A stretch of DNA of 24,401 nucleotides from CAYJHC01 sp964369805 (GCA_964369805.1 CAYJFM010000032.1:1-24401), one strand, 5' to 3'. Shown: positions 14,861-22,705, counted from the stretch's first letter. Made by a program: numbers and translations. The notes: generated by a model not told the origin, from the sequence alone.

Positions 14861-14890
14861 TTGTAAAATTTAAATAATTTGTGGTATAAT
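14861..14890 (+). promoter_or_regulatory. extended -10 promoter for the abf gene cluster
   Basis: TTGTAA (14861-14866), an 18-base spacer and perfect TATAAT (14885-14890), preceded by TGG, an extended -10 element. Start of transcription is expected near 14897, leaving a leader of about 75 bases before abfD. Confidence 0.7.
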
Positions 14891-14895
14891 AGTAA

Positions 14896-14913
14896 ATGAT
14901 TAGAGATTAACAA
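14896..14913 (+). promoter_or_regulatory. candidate Rex (NADH-responsive repressor) operator at the abfD start site
   Basis: ATGATTAGAGATTAACAA compared with the Rex consensus TTGTTAANNNNTTAACAA gives 11 of 14 matches: the right half is perfect and the left half 4 of 7. It overlaps the expected transcription start, a typical repression position. A weak left half leaves real doubt. Confidence 0.35.
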
Positions 14914-14921
14914 TTTAATCT
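14904..14921 (+). promoter_or_regulatory. 5'-proximal stem-loop in the abfD leader
   Basis: Perfect 7-bp repeat AGATTAA (14904-14910) / TTAATCT (14915-14921) with a CAAT loop. It falls within the first 10 to 25 bases of the predicted mRNA, where a stem can slow decay. It overlaps the candidate Rex site. Confidence 0.45.
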
Positions 14922-14971
14922 TAAAAATGATATTTTAAAAAATTAATTTATAAGTAAAAAGGAGAAAAACT

Positions 14972-16447
14972 ATGTTAATGACAGGTGAACAGTATATCGA
15001 GAGCTTAAGAGAGCTAAAAACTAGAGTTTATATGTTTGGCGAAGAAGTAAAAGACTGGATAGATCATCCAATTATCAGACCTTCAATAAACTGTGTGGCA
15101 ATCACTTATGACTTAGCTCATGATCCAGAGTATGCTGACTTAATGACAGCTAAATCTCATCTTACAGGCGAAACAATTAACAGATTTGCTAACATCCACC
15201 AAAGCACAGATGATCTAAGAAAAAAAGTTAAAATGCAAAGACTTCTTGGACAAAAAACAGCATCGTGCTTCCAAAGATGTGTTGGTATGGATGCTTTCAA
15301 TGCTGTATACTCTACAACATTTGAAATTGACCAAAAACATGGTACAAGCTACCACCAAAACTTCCTAAAATACATTGAGTATATTCAAAAAACAGACTTT
15401 ATCGTTGACGGAGCGATGACTGACCCTAAAGGTGACAGAGGACTTTCTCCATCAAAACAAGCAGATAAAGATCTATTCTTAAGAATCGTAGAAAGAAGAG
15501 AAGACGGTATCGTAGTAAGAGGTTCAAAAGCACATCAAACTGGATCAATCAACTCACACGAACACATTATCATGCCTACAATTGCAATGGGAGAAGAAGA
15601 TAAAGATTATGCAGTTTCATTTGCATGTCCTTCAGACGCAGAAGGCATTTACATGATTTACGGAAGACAATCATGTGACACTAGAAAACTTGAAGAAGGC
15701 GCTGATATTGACTTAGGAAACAAGCAATTCGGTGGACAAGAAGCTTTAGTAGTATTTGATGATGTATTCATTCCAAATGATAGAATCTTCTTATGTGGAG
15801 AGTTTGAATTTGCTGGTATGATGGTAGAAAGATTTGCAGGATACCATAGACAATCATATGGTGGATGTAAAGTTGGTGTTGGCGATGTTGTAATCGGAGC
15901 TGCTGCATTAGCTGCTGACTATAATGGTGCGCAAAAAGCTTCTCACATCAAAGACAAGCTAATTGAAATGACTCACTTAAATGAAACACTATACTGCTGT
16001 GGTATTGCTTGCTCAGCTGAAGGATATGCTACAGCTGCTGGAAACTATCAAATTGACTTATTACTAGCAAACGTGTGTAAACAAAACATCACAAGGTTCC
16101 CTTATGAAATTGTAAGACTTGCTGAAGATATTGCAGGTGGTCTAATGGTTACAATGCCAGCTGAAGCTGATTTCAAATCTGACTTAGTAGTTGGTAAAAA
16201 TGGTGAAACAATTGGAGAAATTTGTAATAAATATTTCGCAGGATCACCAACTTGCTCAACAGAAGACAGAATGAGAGTTCTAAGATTCTTAGAAAATATT
16301 TGTCTTGGAGCAGCAGCTGTTGGATACAGAACTGAATCTATGCACGGTGCAGGTTCTCCGCAAGCTCAAAGAATTATGATTGCTCGTCAAGGAAATATTG
16401 CTGGTAAAAAAGAACTTGCTAAGGCAATTGCAGGAATTAAAAACTAA
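14972..16447 (+). CDS. abfD: 4-hydroxybutyryl-CoA dehydratase / vinylacetyl-CoA delta-isomerase
   Basis: Dehydrates 4-hydroxybutyryl-CoA to crotonyl-CoA by a radical mechanism using FAD and an unusual [4Fe-4S]2+ cluster, and also isomerises vinylacetyl-CoA. The 491 residues appear nearly collinear with the Clostridium aminobutyricum enzyme as I recall it. All four cluster ligands fall at the published positions: C99 and C103 (TASCFQRCVGMDAF), H292 and C299 (YHRQSYGGCK). The active-site segments GSINSHEHIIMPTIAM (191-206) and ETLYCCGIACSAEG are also present. ATG 14972 has AAGGAG upstream. Codon use is rich in C-ending codons for Phe, Asn, His and Tyr compared with neighbours, as expected of a highly expressed gene. 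It is the first gene of abfD - CGGC protein - abfT - abfH. Confidence 0.98.
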   Translation: MLMTGEQYIESLRELKTRVYMFGEEVKDWIDHPIIRPSINCVAITYDLAHDPEYADLMTAKSHLTGETINRFANIHQSTDDLRKKVKMQRLLGQKTASCFQRCVGMDAFNAVYSTTFEIDQKHGTSYHQNFLKYIEYIQKTDFIVDGAMTDPKGDRGLSPSKQADKDLFLRIVERREDGIVVRGSKAHQTGSINSHEHIIMPTIAMGEEDKDYAVSFACPSDAEGIYMIYGRQSCDTRKLEEGADIDLGNKQFGGQEALVVFDDVFIPNDRIFLCGEFEFAGMMVERFAGYHRQSYGGCKVGVGDVVIGAAALAADYNGAQKASHIKDKLIEMTHLNETLYCCGIACSAEGYATAAGNYQIDLLLANVCKQNITRFPYEIVRLAEDIAGGLMVTMPAEADFKSDLVVGKNGETIGEICNKYFAGSPTCSTEDRMRVLRFLENICLGAAAVGYRTESMHGAGSPQAQRIMIARQGNIAGKKELAKAIAGIKN

Positions 16448-16481
16448 TTCTAAATTAAGAACTAAACTAACCATAAAATTT

Positions 16482-16508
16482 ACGCTGCTAAGAATTTCTT
16501 AGCGGCGT
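16482..16508 (+). terminator. hairpin between abfD and the CGGC-protein gene, probable partial terminator
   Basis: Stem ACGCTGCTAAGA (16482-16493) / TCTTAGCGGCGT (16497-16508), 12 bp with one G-U pair and a 3-base loop. It is followed by TAATTATACTT, which is not a clean T run. Since no new promoter is evident before the next gene, it probably attenuates read-through or defines a stable abfD 3' end. Confidence 0.6.
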
Positions 16509-16530
16509 TAATTATACTTAAAGGATTAAT

Positions 16531-16791
16531 ATGAAAGTCGGCATTAAGTATTGTGGCGGATGCAATCCAAGATATGATAGAGGAAGAGTATTTCGCGACT
16601 TAAAAAAAGAATACCCAGAAATTGAATTCGAGTATGCAATGGAAGGGGAAAAATATGACAAGCTTCTAGTAATTGGTGGTTGTACTAACAACTGTGCGTC
16701 ATTTGAGCAATATATAGTATCTGGTGAAGTCACTAGAATTAGTGATGCTCAAGAAATAGAAGTTTTTACTAGATTAATAAGAAACAAATAA
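16531..16791 (+). CDS. small CGGC-motif cysteine protein of unknown function within the abf cluster
   Basis: An 86-residue protein of unknown function. It begins MKVGIKYCGGCNPRYDRGRV, with a CxxC pair (C8, C11) in a CGGC motif. A second pair, CxxxC (C51, C55), sits in VIGGCTNNCASFE. The predicted pattern, a beta-strand then a Cys loop, a helix (VFRDLKKEYP) and a second strand-Cys loop (KLLVIGGC), suggests a small thioredoxin-like or CGGC-type fold able to bind metal or an Fe-S cluster, or to do thiol redox chemistry. ATG 16531 has AAAGGA upstream. It ends 13 bases before abfT, so it is clearly an operon member. From memory, a small conserved protein also sits between abfD and cat2 in the C. 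difficile cluster, which supports a pathway-linked role. No function is assigned. Confidence 0.85.
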   Translation: MKVGIKYCGGCNPRYDRGRVFRDLKKEYPEIEFEYAMEGEKYDKLLVIGGCTNNCASFEQYIVSGEVTRISDAQEIEVFTRLIRNK

Positions 16792-16804
16792 TGGAGGATG
16801 CAAA

Positions 16805-18118
16805 GTGGATTGGAAAAAAATTTACGAAGAAAAACTATGTACAGCTGATGAAGCAGTAAAAGAAATAAAATCTGGAGATAGAGTTGTATTTGCTCACGCG
16901 GTAGCAGAACCACTAGCCTTGGTAGAGGCAATGGTAAAAAATGCTGCAGAATATGAAAATGTAACTGTTTCTCATATGGTAACACTAGGAAAAGGTGAAT
17001 ATTCAAAACCTGAGTATAAAGATAACTTTAGATTTGAAGCTTGGTTCTGTAGCGGTAGCACGAGAAAGTCTATCGCAGAAGGGCACGGACAATTTGTACC
17101 TGTATTTTTCCACGAAGTACCAATTAATATCAGAAGAGGAATTTTTCATGTAGATGTTATGCTTGTAATGGTATCAAAACCTGATGATGAAGGTTATTGT
17201 ACAATAGGTGTTTCATCTGATTACAGTGTTCAAGGTGTTAAATCAGCAAAGATTGTACTTGCACAAGTTAATGAAGAAGTTCCTTTTACGGTAGGTGAAA
17301 AAATTCATGTATCAGAATTTACAAAAATTGTAGAGCATAATAACCCACTACCTGAAATTCCACTACCAAACATTGGCCCAGTAGAAGAAGCTATTGGTAA
17401 AAACTGTGCAACTCTAGTAGAAGATGGAGCTACATTACAGTTAGGTATTGGAGCTATTCCAGATGCGGTGTTAGCTCAACTTGGAGACAAGAAAGATCTT
17501 GGTATTCACTCAGAAATGATTTCTGATGGGGTTGTGGATCTTTATGAAGCTGGAGTAATTACAAATAAAGCAAAATCACTTCACCCAGGAAAAATGATAG
17601 TAACATTCTTAATGGGAACAAAAAGACTTTATGACTTTGCAAGAGATAATGACTTTGTAGAGTTAATGCCAGTTGACTATGTAAATCATCCTATGGTAAT
17701 TGCAGAGAATAGTAAAATGACATCTATTAATGCTTGCCTAGAGGTTGACTTTATGGGACAAATTGTTGCTGAAGCTATTGGAACAAGACAGTTCTCTGGT
17801 GTTGGTGGACAGGTTGACTTTATTAGAGGAGCTGCTATGTCAAAAGATGAAAAGGGAATGGCTATTATTGCAATGCCTTCATCAGCAGTTCTTAAAGATG
17901 GTACAAGAGTATCAAAAATTGTACCTTTTATCGCACATGGAGCAGCAGTTACAACTAGTAGATGTGACGCAGACTATATTGTAACTGAGTATGGTATAGC
18001 AAGAATGAGAGGAACAACCCTGCAAGACAGAGCAAGAGGTCTAATCAACATTGCACATCCAGAATTTAGAGAAGAACTAAAAGCAGAATTCGCAAAACGT
18101 TTCAACGCAGAATTCTAA
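16805..18118 (+). CDS. abfT: 4-hydroxybutyrate CoA-transferase
   Basis: Moves CoA from acetyl-CoA or butyryl-CoA to 4-hydroxybutyrate, making the AbfD substrate. The start is GTG 16805, behind GGAGG, giving MDWKKIYEEKLCTADEAV, the same N-terminus as the C. aminobutyricum enzyme. The 437 residues carry the class I CoA-transferase catalytic glutamate E237 in GIHSEMISDGVVDLYEAG (Glu238 in C. aminobutyricum). They also carry the glycine-rich GIGAIPDAVLAQL (214-226), QFSGVGGQVDF (about 325-335) and the C-terminal 'TEYGIARMRGTTLQDRARGLINIAHP' block. It lies between the CGGC protein and abfH. In C. difficile the orthologue is called cat2. Confidence 0.96.
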   Translation: MDWKKIYEEKLCTADEAVKEIKSGDRVVFAHAVAEPLALVEAMVKNAAEYENVTVSHMVTLGKGEYSKPEYKDNFRFEAWFCSGSTRKSIAEGHGQFVPVFFHEVPINIRRGIFHVDVMLVMVSKPDDEGYCTIGVSSDYSVQGVKSAKIVLAQVNEEVPFTVGEKIHVSEFTKIVEHNNPLPEIPLPNIGPVEEAIGKNCATLVEDGATLQLGIGAIPDAVLAQLGDKKDLGIHSEMISDGVVDLYEAGVITNKAKSLHPGKMIVTFLMGTKRLYDFARDNDFVELMPVDYVNHPMVIAENSKMTSINACLEVDFMGQIVAEAIGTRQFSGVGGQVDFIRGAAMSKDEKGMAIIAMPSSAVLKDGTRVSKIVPFIAHGAAVTTSRCDADYIVTEYGIARMRGTTLQDRARGLINIAHPEFREELKAEFAKRFNAEF

Positions 18119-18167
18119 TGATATTTAAACTGTAAAAGTATTATTAAATTAAAATGGAGGAAAAATT

Positions 18168-19292
18168 ATGCAAGCACTAAGAGTTGTACCAAAAATATTT
18201 TACTTTGATGATTTCAAAGGATTTAATGAAGAATTTAAATTAGGAAAGGGAGATATCCTTGTAACAAATGAGTGGATGTATGATCCATATGTAAAACCAT
18301 TAGGTGTTGATATTCCAGTAATTTACCAAGAAAAATACGGAAAAGGCGAACCAACTGACCTAATGATCGACGCAATGAAAAAAGACATGGATGCTTACGA
18401 GTTTGATAGAATTGTTGCATTTGGTGGAGGTACTATTGTAGATATTTGCAAAGTATTAGCCTTAGATGTACCAGCTAAATCAATTGAACTGTTTAGAGAC
18501 CCAACTTTAGCAAAAAAAGTTAAAGAACTTATTATTATCCCAACAACTTGTGGTACAGGTTCAGAGGTTACTAATGTTACAATTGCTGAATTAGTAGAAG
18601 ATAAAGTGAAAAAAGGACTTGCCGTTGACGCAACATATGCTGATATTGCTGTAATTATGCCAGAATCACTAGCAGGGCTTCCAGATTACGTATTTTCAAC
18701 AAGCTCAATTGATGCATTAATTCATGCTATTGAATCTTTCCTATCTCCAAAAGCTACTCCGTTTACAGAAATGTACTCTTTAAAAGCTATTGAAATGATT
18801 ATGGACGGATATAAAAATATTATAGCTGCTGGTGGAAATACAAAAGAAAATAGAGCACCATATCTAAAAGACTTTGCATTCGCTTCATGCTATGCAGGAA
18901 TTGCTTTTGGTAATGCAGGTTGTGCGGCAGTTCATGCTTTATCATATTCAATTGGTGGAGCTTTCCACGTTGCTCACGGTGAAGCTAACTATGCATTCTT
19001 CACTGGAGTTTTCAAAATGTATATGAAAAAAGATCCAAATGGAAAAATCAAAGAAGCTAACAGAATTTTTGCTGACATTCTAGGTTGCAGCGAAGACGTT
19101 GTTTATGATGAGTTAGAAAAATTCTTAAACCAAATTCTTTCTAAGAAAAAACTTAGCGAATACGGAATGACAGAAGCACAGATTGATGAGTTTACAAAGT
19201 CTACAGTAGATAATCAACAAAGATTATTAGGGAACAACTATGTTGAACTTTCTGACGCAGAAATAAGAGAAATATTTGCTACATTATACTAA
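18168..19292 (+). CDS. abfH: NAD-dependent 4-hydroxybutyrate dehydrogenase (iron-containing alcohol dehydrogenase family)
   Basis: Interconverts succinate semialdehyde and 4-hydroxybutyrate with NADH. The 374 residues belong to the group III Fe-dependent alcohol dehydrogenases. The dinucleotide loop is FGGGTIVDICK (85-95), with TTCGTGSEVT (126-135). The four metal ligands are D182 and H186 (SSIDALIHAIES), H256 (CAAVHALSY) and H270 (GGAFHVAHGEAN). Length matches the C. aminobutyricum enzyme (about 371). ATG 18168 follows GGAGG, and the gene starts 49 bases after abfT with a terminator behind it. The operon context makes the substrate call strong. Direction in vivo depends on whether the cell ferments GABA or succinate; in both cases 4-hydroxybutyrate formation would reoxidise NADH. 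Confidence 0.95.
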   Translation: MQALRVVPKIFYFDDFKGFNEEFKLGKGDILVTNEWMYDPYVKPLGVDIPVIYQEKYGKGEPTDLMIDAMKKDMDAYEFDRIVAFGGGTIVDICKVLALDVPAKSIELFRDPTLAKKVKELIIIPTTCGTGSEVTNVTIAELVEDKVKKGLAVDATYADIAVIMPESLAGLPDYVFSTSSIDALIHAIESFLSPKATPFTEMYSLKAIEMIMDGYKNIIAAGGNTKENRAPYLKDFAFASCYAGIAFGNAGCAAVHALSYSIGGAFHVAHGEANYAFFTGVFKMYMKKDPNGKIKEANRIFADILGCSEDVVYDELEKFLNQILSKKKLSEYGMTEAQIDEFTKSTVDNQQRLLGNNYVELSDAEIREIFATLY

Positions 19293-19353
19293 TAATTAGC
19301 AAATAAAATTGTTTGTATTTTCACTATTCATATATAGCTAATGCAAATACAAT

Positions 19354-19378
19354 TAGAGGGTGGCATTGCCACTCTCTA
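19354..19378 (+). terminator. terminator after the abf cluster
   Basis: Stem AGAGGGTGGC (19355-19364) / GCCACTCTCT (19368-19377), 10 bp with one G-U pair plus one outer T-A pair, loop ATT, followed by ATTTTA. It lies 62 bases after the abfH stop and separates the catabolic operon from the transporter genes. Confidence 0.75.
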
Positions 19379-19422
19379 TTTTACTGTTATGATAATGAAT
19401 TGCCGATAGGTGGGAGACATTA

Positions 19423-19911
19423 ATGAAAAAAATAATTAGGCTAATAGGAATGTTTTTAATTAGCTTTGCAGCAATATACTTTTTGCTTTATTTTGAAACA
19501 AAACTAGATCATGAAAAATTAACTTTGCAGCTTGCATCCCTTGGTGCAACAACAGTAATACTTTTTGGAATGCCTGAAGCACCAGTAGCTCAGCCGAAGA
19601 ACGTAATTTTTGGACATATGCTAAGTGCTTTTGTAGGTGTAACTGCATGCACTTTTATAGACAATACTTGGATAGCTGCAGCTATTGCTGTAGCAAGCTC
19701 ATTATGTCTTATGACAATATTAAATGTAATGCACCCGCCTGGAGGTGCGACAGCAATTACAGCTGTTTTAGGAGCAAAAGGCATAGTTGATTTAGGCTAC
19801 TTATATGTGATATTTCCAACAGGTGTAGGTGCAGTAATACTGGTTGCAATAGCAATGGTATATTACTTGATTGATCCAGGTGTAAATTATCCGGTTAGAA
19901 AAAATAATTAA
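19423..19911 (+). CDS. HPP-family integral membrane protein
   Basis: A 162-residue protein with about four transmembrane segments. The family-naming motif HPPGGATA is at residues 104-111 in 'LNVMHPPGGATAITAVLGAKG', and the 'LASLGATTVILFGMPEAPVAQPKNVIFGH' loop (37-65) is equally diagnostic. HPP proteins are poorly characterised; some chloroplast members are reported nitrite transporters. GGGAG lies before ATG 19423. It is followed by a MATE gene after 32 bases and a ClC gene after that, suggesting a transporter operon. It is the first gene after the abf cluster; a link to that pathway (uptake or export of acids) is speculative. Confidence 0.88.
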   Translation: MKKIIRLIGMFLISFAAIYFLLYFETKLDHEKLTLQLASLGATTVILFGMPEAPVAQPKNVIFGHMLSAFVGVTACTFIDNTWIAAAIAVASSLCLMTILNVMHPPGGATAITAVLGAKGIVDLGYLYVIFPTGVGAVILVAIAMVYYLIDPGVNYPVRKNN

Positions 19912-19943
19912 CATAAATAGTAGGAAGAAAAGGACTAGAAAAA

Positions 19944-21320
19944 ATGGGGAATACTTTAAACCTTGGAACTGATAACATAAAAGTATTATTAATAAAACTT
20001 GCAATACCTGCAATAGCTGCCCAGCTTATTAACGCACTTTATAACATTGTTGATAGAATTTTCATAGCGATGATTCCGGAGACAGGTGAAATGGCTCTTA
20101 CTGGTGTTGGAATATCATTCCCAATAATTATGTTAATAACGGCATTTACGGGGCTGATTGGCTATGGAGGAGCACCTCGCATGGCTATAAAAATGGGAGA
20201 GCAAAGAGATGATGTAGCGGAAAAAATATTAGGAAATGCACTAGCTATGCTTTTGATTACATCTGCCCTGCTAACAACTGTTTTTTTAGTTTTTGGAGAA
20301 CCATTACTAATGCTATTTGGCGCAAGCGAAGCGACTTTACCATTTGCCTTAGACTATTTGAATATATACTTATTAGGTACTGTTTTTGTAATGTTATCAG
20401 TAGGGTTAAATCCTTTTATTTCATCACAGGGATTTCCCAAAACAGCTATGGGAACGGTTCTTATTGGAGGTGTCTTAAATATTATTCTTGATCCTATATT
20501 TATTTTTGTTCTTGATTATGGGGTTTCGGGAGCAGCTTTTGCAACTATAGTTTCTCAAGGAACAGCAGCAACTTGGGCAGTGCTATTTTTGACTTCAAAG
20601 AGAACTAAAATAAAGATAAAACTGTCTACTATAAGAATAAATAAGAGTATAGCCCTGCCAATACTTGCCCTTGGTTGTGCTCCATTTATTATGATGAGTA
20701 CAGAAAGTCTTGTAATGGTAGTGCTTAATTCTTCTTTACAAAGATACGGTGGTGATAGTGCAGTGGCAGTAATGACAGTGCTTACTGCAATATTACAGTT
20801 TATGACTATGCCTATTCAGGGATTTACATCATCAGGTCAACCAATTATGAGCTATAATTTTGGTGCTGGAAATATTGATAGAGTAAAGAAAACTTTCAAA
20901 TATATTGCTATTGGAGCTACAACTTATACGACTACGTTATTTTTGCTGCTTATGTTTACACCAGAAACTTTCATTTCTATTTTTTTAGAAGATGAAAAAC
21001 TTATGGAGATGAGCGTTTGGGCGATGAGAATTTTTATGGGTGGAATTGCACTTTTAGGAATGCAATTTTCTTGCCAACAAACTTTTGTCTCACTGGGGCA
21101 GGCAAAGACAGCTTTATTACTTGCTATGACTAGAAAAATATTTTTACTAATTCCTCTTGCTTTGATATTACCGGTTTTCTTAGAGGATAATGTATTTGCA
21201 GTTTTTTTGTCTGAGCCAATTGCAGATATAACTGCATCTATTATTACAATGTCTATATTTTTTACAACTATTAATAAAATTCTTAATAAAAGGGTTGAAA
21301 GCTTAGGTCGGAACAAGTAG
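19944..21320 (+). CDS. MATE-family multidrug/cation efflux transporter
   Basis: A 458-residue protein with about twelve hydrophobic segments in two repeated halves. Typical MATE features: 'LLIKLAIPAIAAQLINALYNIVDRIFIA' in helix 1, 'TGVGISFPIIMLITAF', 'GASEATLPFALDYLNIYLLG', 'VGLNPFISSQGFPKTAM...LGGVLNIILDPIFIF' (G-V-L-N-I-I-L-D-P), and in the second half 'GFTSSGQPIMSYNFGAGNIDRVKKTF'. It resembles the MepA-like branch, which exports cationic drugs by Na+ or H+ antiport. AAAAGGA precedes ATG 19944 at a slightly long distance. Substrate cannot be inferred. Confidence 0.93.
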   Translation: MGNTLNLGTDNIKVLLIKLAIPAIAAQLINALYNIVDRIFIAMIPETGEMALTGVGISFPIIMLITAFTGLIGYGGAPRMAIKMGEQRDDVAEKILGNALAMLLITSALLTTVFLVFGEPLLMLFGASEATLPFALDYLNIYLLGTVFVMLSVGLNPFISSQGFPKTAMGTVLIGGVLNIILDPIFIFVLDYGVSGAAFATIVSQGTAATWAVLFLTSKRTKIKIKLSTIRINKSIALPILALGCAPFIMMSTESLVMVVLNSSLQRYGGDSAVAVMTVLTAILQFMTMPIQGFTSSGQPIMSYNFGAGNIDRVKKTFKYIAIGATTYTTTLFLLLMFTPETFISIFLEDEKLMEMSVWAMRIFMGGIALLGMQFSCQQTFVSLGQAKTALLLAMTRKIFLLIPLALILPVFLEDNVFAVFLSEPIADITASIITMSIFFTTINKILNKRVESLGRNK

Positions 21321-21353
21321 TATTTTAATATAGGCAAGTGTTAGGAGGTAGTC

Positions 21354-22646
21354 ATGAAGAATAGGTTTATAAAAATAAGTGTATTTATACTGTTTAGTGC
21401 CTTTTTAGGATTTATAAGTGGAACTATAGTTTGGCTTATTCTTAAAGTTATGGGAGTAGGTATTTCTTTTGTTTGGGAGTTTATTCCCAATTACATACCT
21501 AGCCTTCAAATTTACACTATAATAGTTTGTACTGTAGGCGGTGGCATAATTGGGCTTTTTCAAAAAAAACACGGTGAACTCCCAGAAACAATGGAAGATG
21601 TCATGTTAAAACTAAAAAGCAATGGAACCTATGAATACAATAGGCTTCATATTATTACTTGTGCTGCACTATTGCCACTTATTTTTGGAGCCTCAGTAGG
21701 CCCTGAAGCAGGGTTAGCAGGAGTTATAGTTGGGCTTTGCTGCTTTGTTGGAGACAGGCTTAAGTACAAAGGAGAGCAGGCGAGAGAACTGGCTAATGTG
21801 GGTTTATCTGCAACATTAGTAGCAATATTTAGAACACCTTTTTTAGGCGTTGCAGCTAATTATGAGGTTGAAAAAAAAGAGACTTCTGAGAATTCAAGGA
21901 AACCACATGATTTAGAAGAAAAAAGGGCAGTAGGGTCTAATGGTAAAATGATTAAAGTGATAGTTTATTGTTGTGCCGCAATGGCATCCTTTGGAGCATT
22001 GTCACTTTGGAGTAGTTTTCTTGGAGGCAGTACAGGCTTACCTAGGTTTTCGATTAACGAAAGCATTAGTGTTTTAGATTTTATATATGCAATGCCTCTG
22101 ATTTTAACAGGTCTACTTGCGGGATACTTTATAATAGTAACAAAGCACTTTATAACAAAAATCTCTTGTAAACTTAATGAACACAGAGTGATTTCTTGTT
22201 TAATTGGTGGTATGATTTTAGGCCTAGTAGGAGCATTTTTTCCACTAGCTATGTTTTCTGGGGAACATGAATTTGGGGCTATGATGGATAGTTGGGGCAG
22301 TTACACACCATATTTTCTTATTCTGATTGGCCTTATAAAAATGGTGTTAACAAACATATGTATAAGCTTTGGACTTAAAGGAGGGGAATTTTTTCCTATA
22401 ATTTTTAGCACATCATGCCTTGGTTTTGCTTTAGCAGGAATCTTTGGAATATCACCAGCTTTTGCTACTGCAGTTGTTATCGCAACGGCACTAGGTGTTA
22501 CAATGAGAAAACCCGTTATGGTTATTGCAATTTTGTTATTGTGTTTCCCGATTACTGTAGTGATTCCAGTTGGGGTTTCAGCTTTTATTGGTTCAACTTT
22601 CTCTACAAAGGTAGCTAATAAATTTGCGAATAGTAGGAATAGCTGA
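21354..22646 (+). CDS. ClC-superfamily ion transport protein with non-canonical gating motif
   Basis: A 430-residue polytopic membrane protein of the ClC chloride channel/antiporter fold. The helix-start motif reads FGASVGPEAGLAG (111-123), aligning with the GREGP motif, and GLKGGEFFP (340-348) aligns with GGIFAP of CLC-ec1. At the position of the gating glutamate (Glu148 in CLC-ec1) this protein has V115. The S-x-GPE form resembles the E. coli YfeO branch, whose function is unknown. A hydrophilic, charged insert (about 171-199, EVEKKETSENSRKPHDLEEK) separates the two halves. There is no C-terminal CBS domain. AGGAGG is just before ATG 21354, and the gap to the MATE gene is 33 bases. Confidence 0.85.
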   Translation: MKNRFIKISVFILFSAFLGFISGTIVWLILKVMGVGISFVWEFIPNYIPSLQIYTIIVCTVGGGIIGLFQKKHGELPETMEDVMLKLKSNGTYEYNRLHIITCAALLPLIFGASVGPEAGLAGVIVGLCCFVGDRLKYKGEQARELANVGLSATLVAIFRTPFLGVAANYEVEKKETSENSRKPHDLEEKRAVGSNGKMIKVIVYCCAAMASFGALSLWSSFLGGSTGLPRFSINESISVLDFIYAMPLILTGLLAGYFIIVTKHFITKISCKLNEHRVISCLIGGMILGLVGAFFPLAMFSGEHEFGAMMDSWGSYTPYFLILIGLIKMVLTNICISFGLKGGEFFPIIFSTSCLGFALAGIFGISPAFATAVVIATALGVTMRKPVMVIAILLLCFPITVVIPVGVSAFIGSTFSTKVANKFANSRNS

Positions 22647-22705
22647 CATATATAGAAAAAACAAACGGAATTCTTGGATAAATATAATAAAAATTTGAAA
22701 AAATA

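Noticed and set aside
16749..17006. Minus-strand open frames opposite abfT and abfH (for example 16749-17006, 18235-18420)
   Set aside because: They are leucine/histidine-rich, lack ribosome binding sites and lie wholly within well-supported genes on the other strand.
22415..22618. Frame rich in Cys/Tyr/Phe overlapping the ClC gene
   Set aside because: A frame-shifted shadow of the membrane protein, with no start signal.
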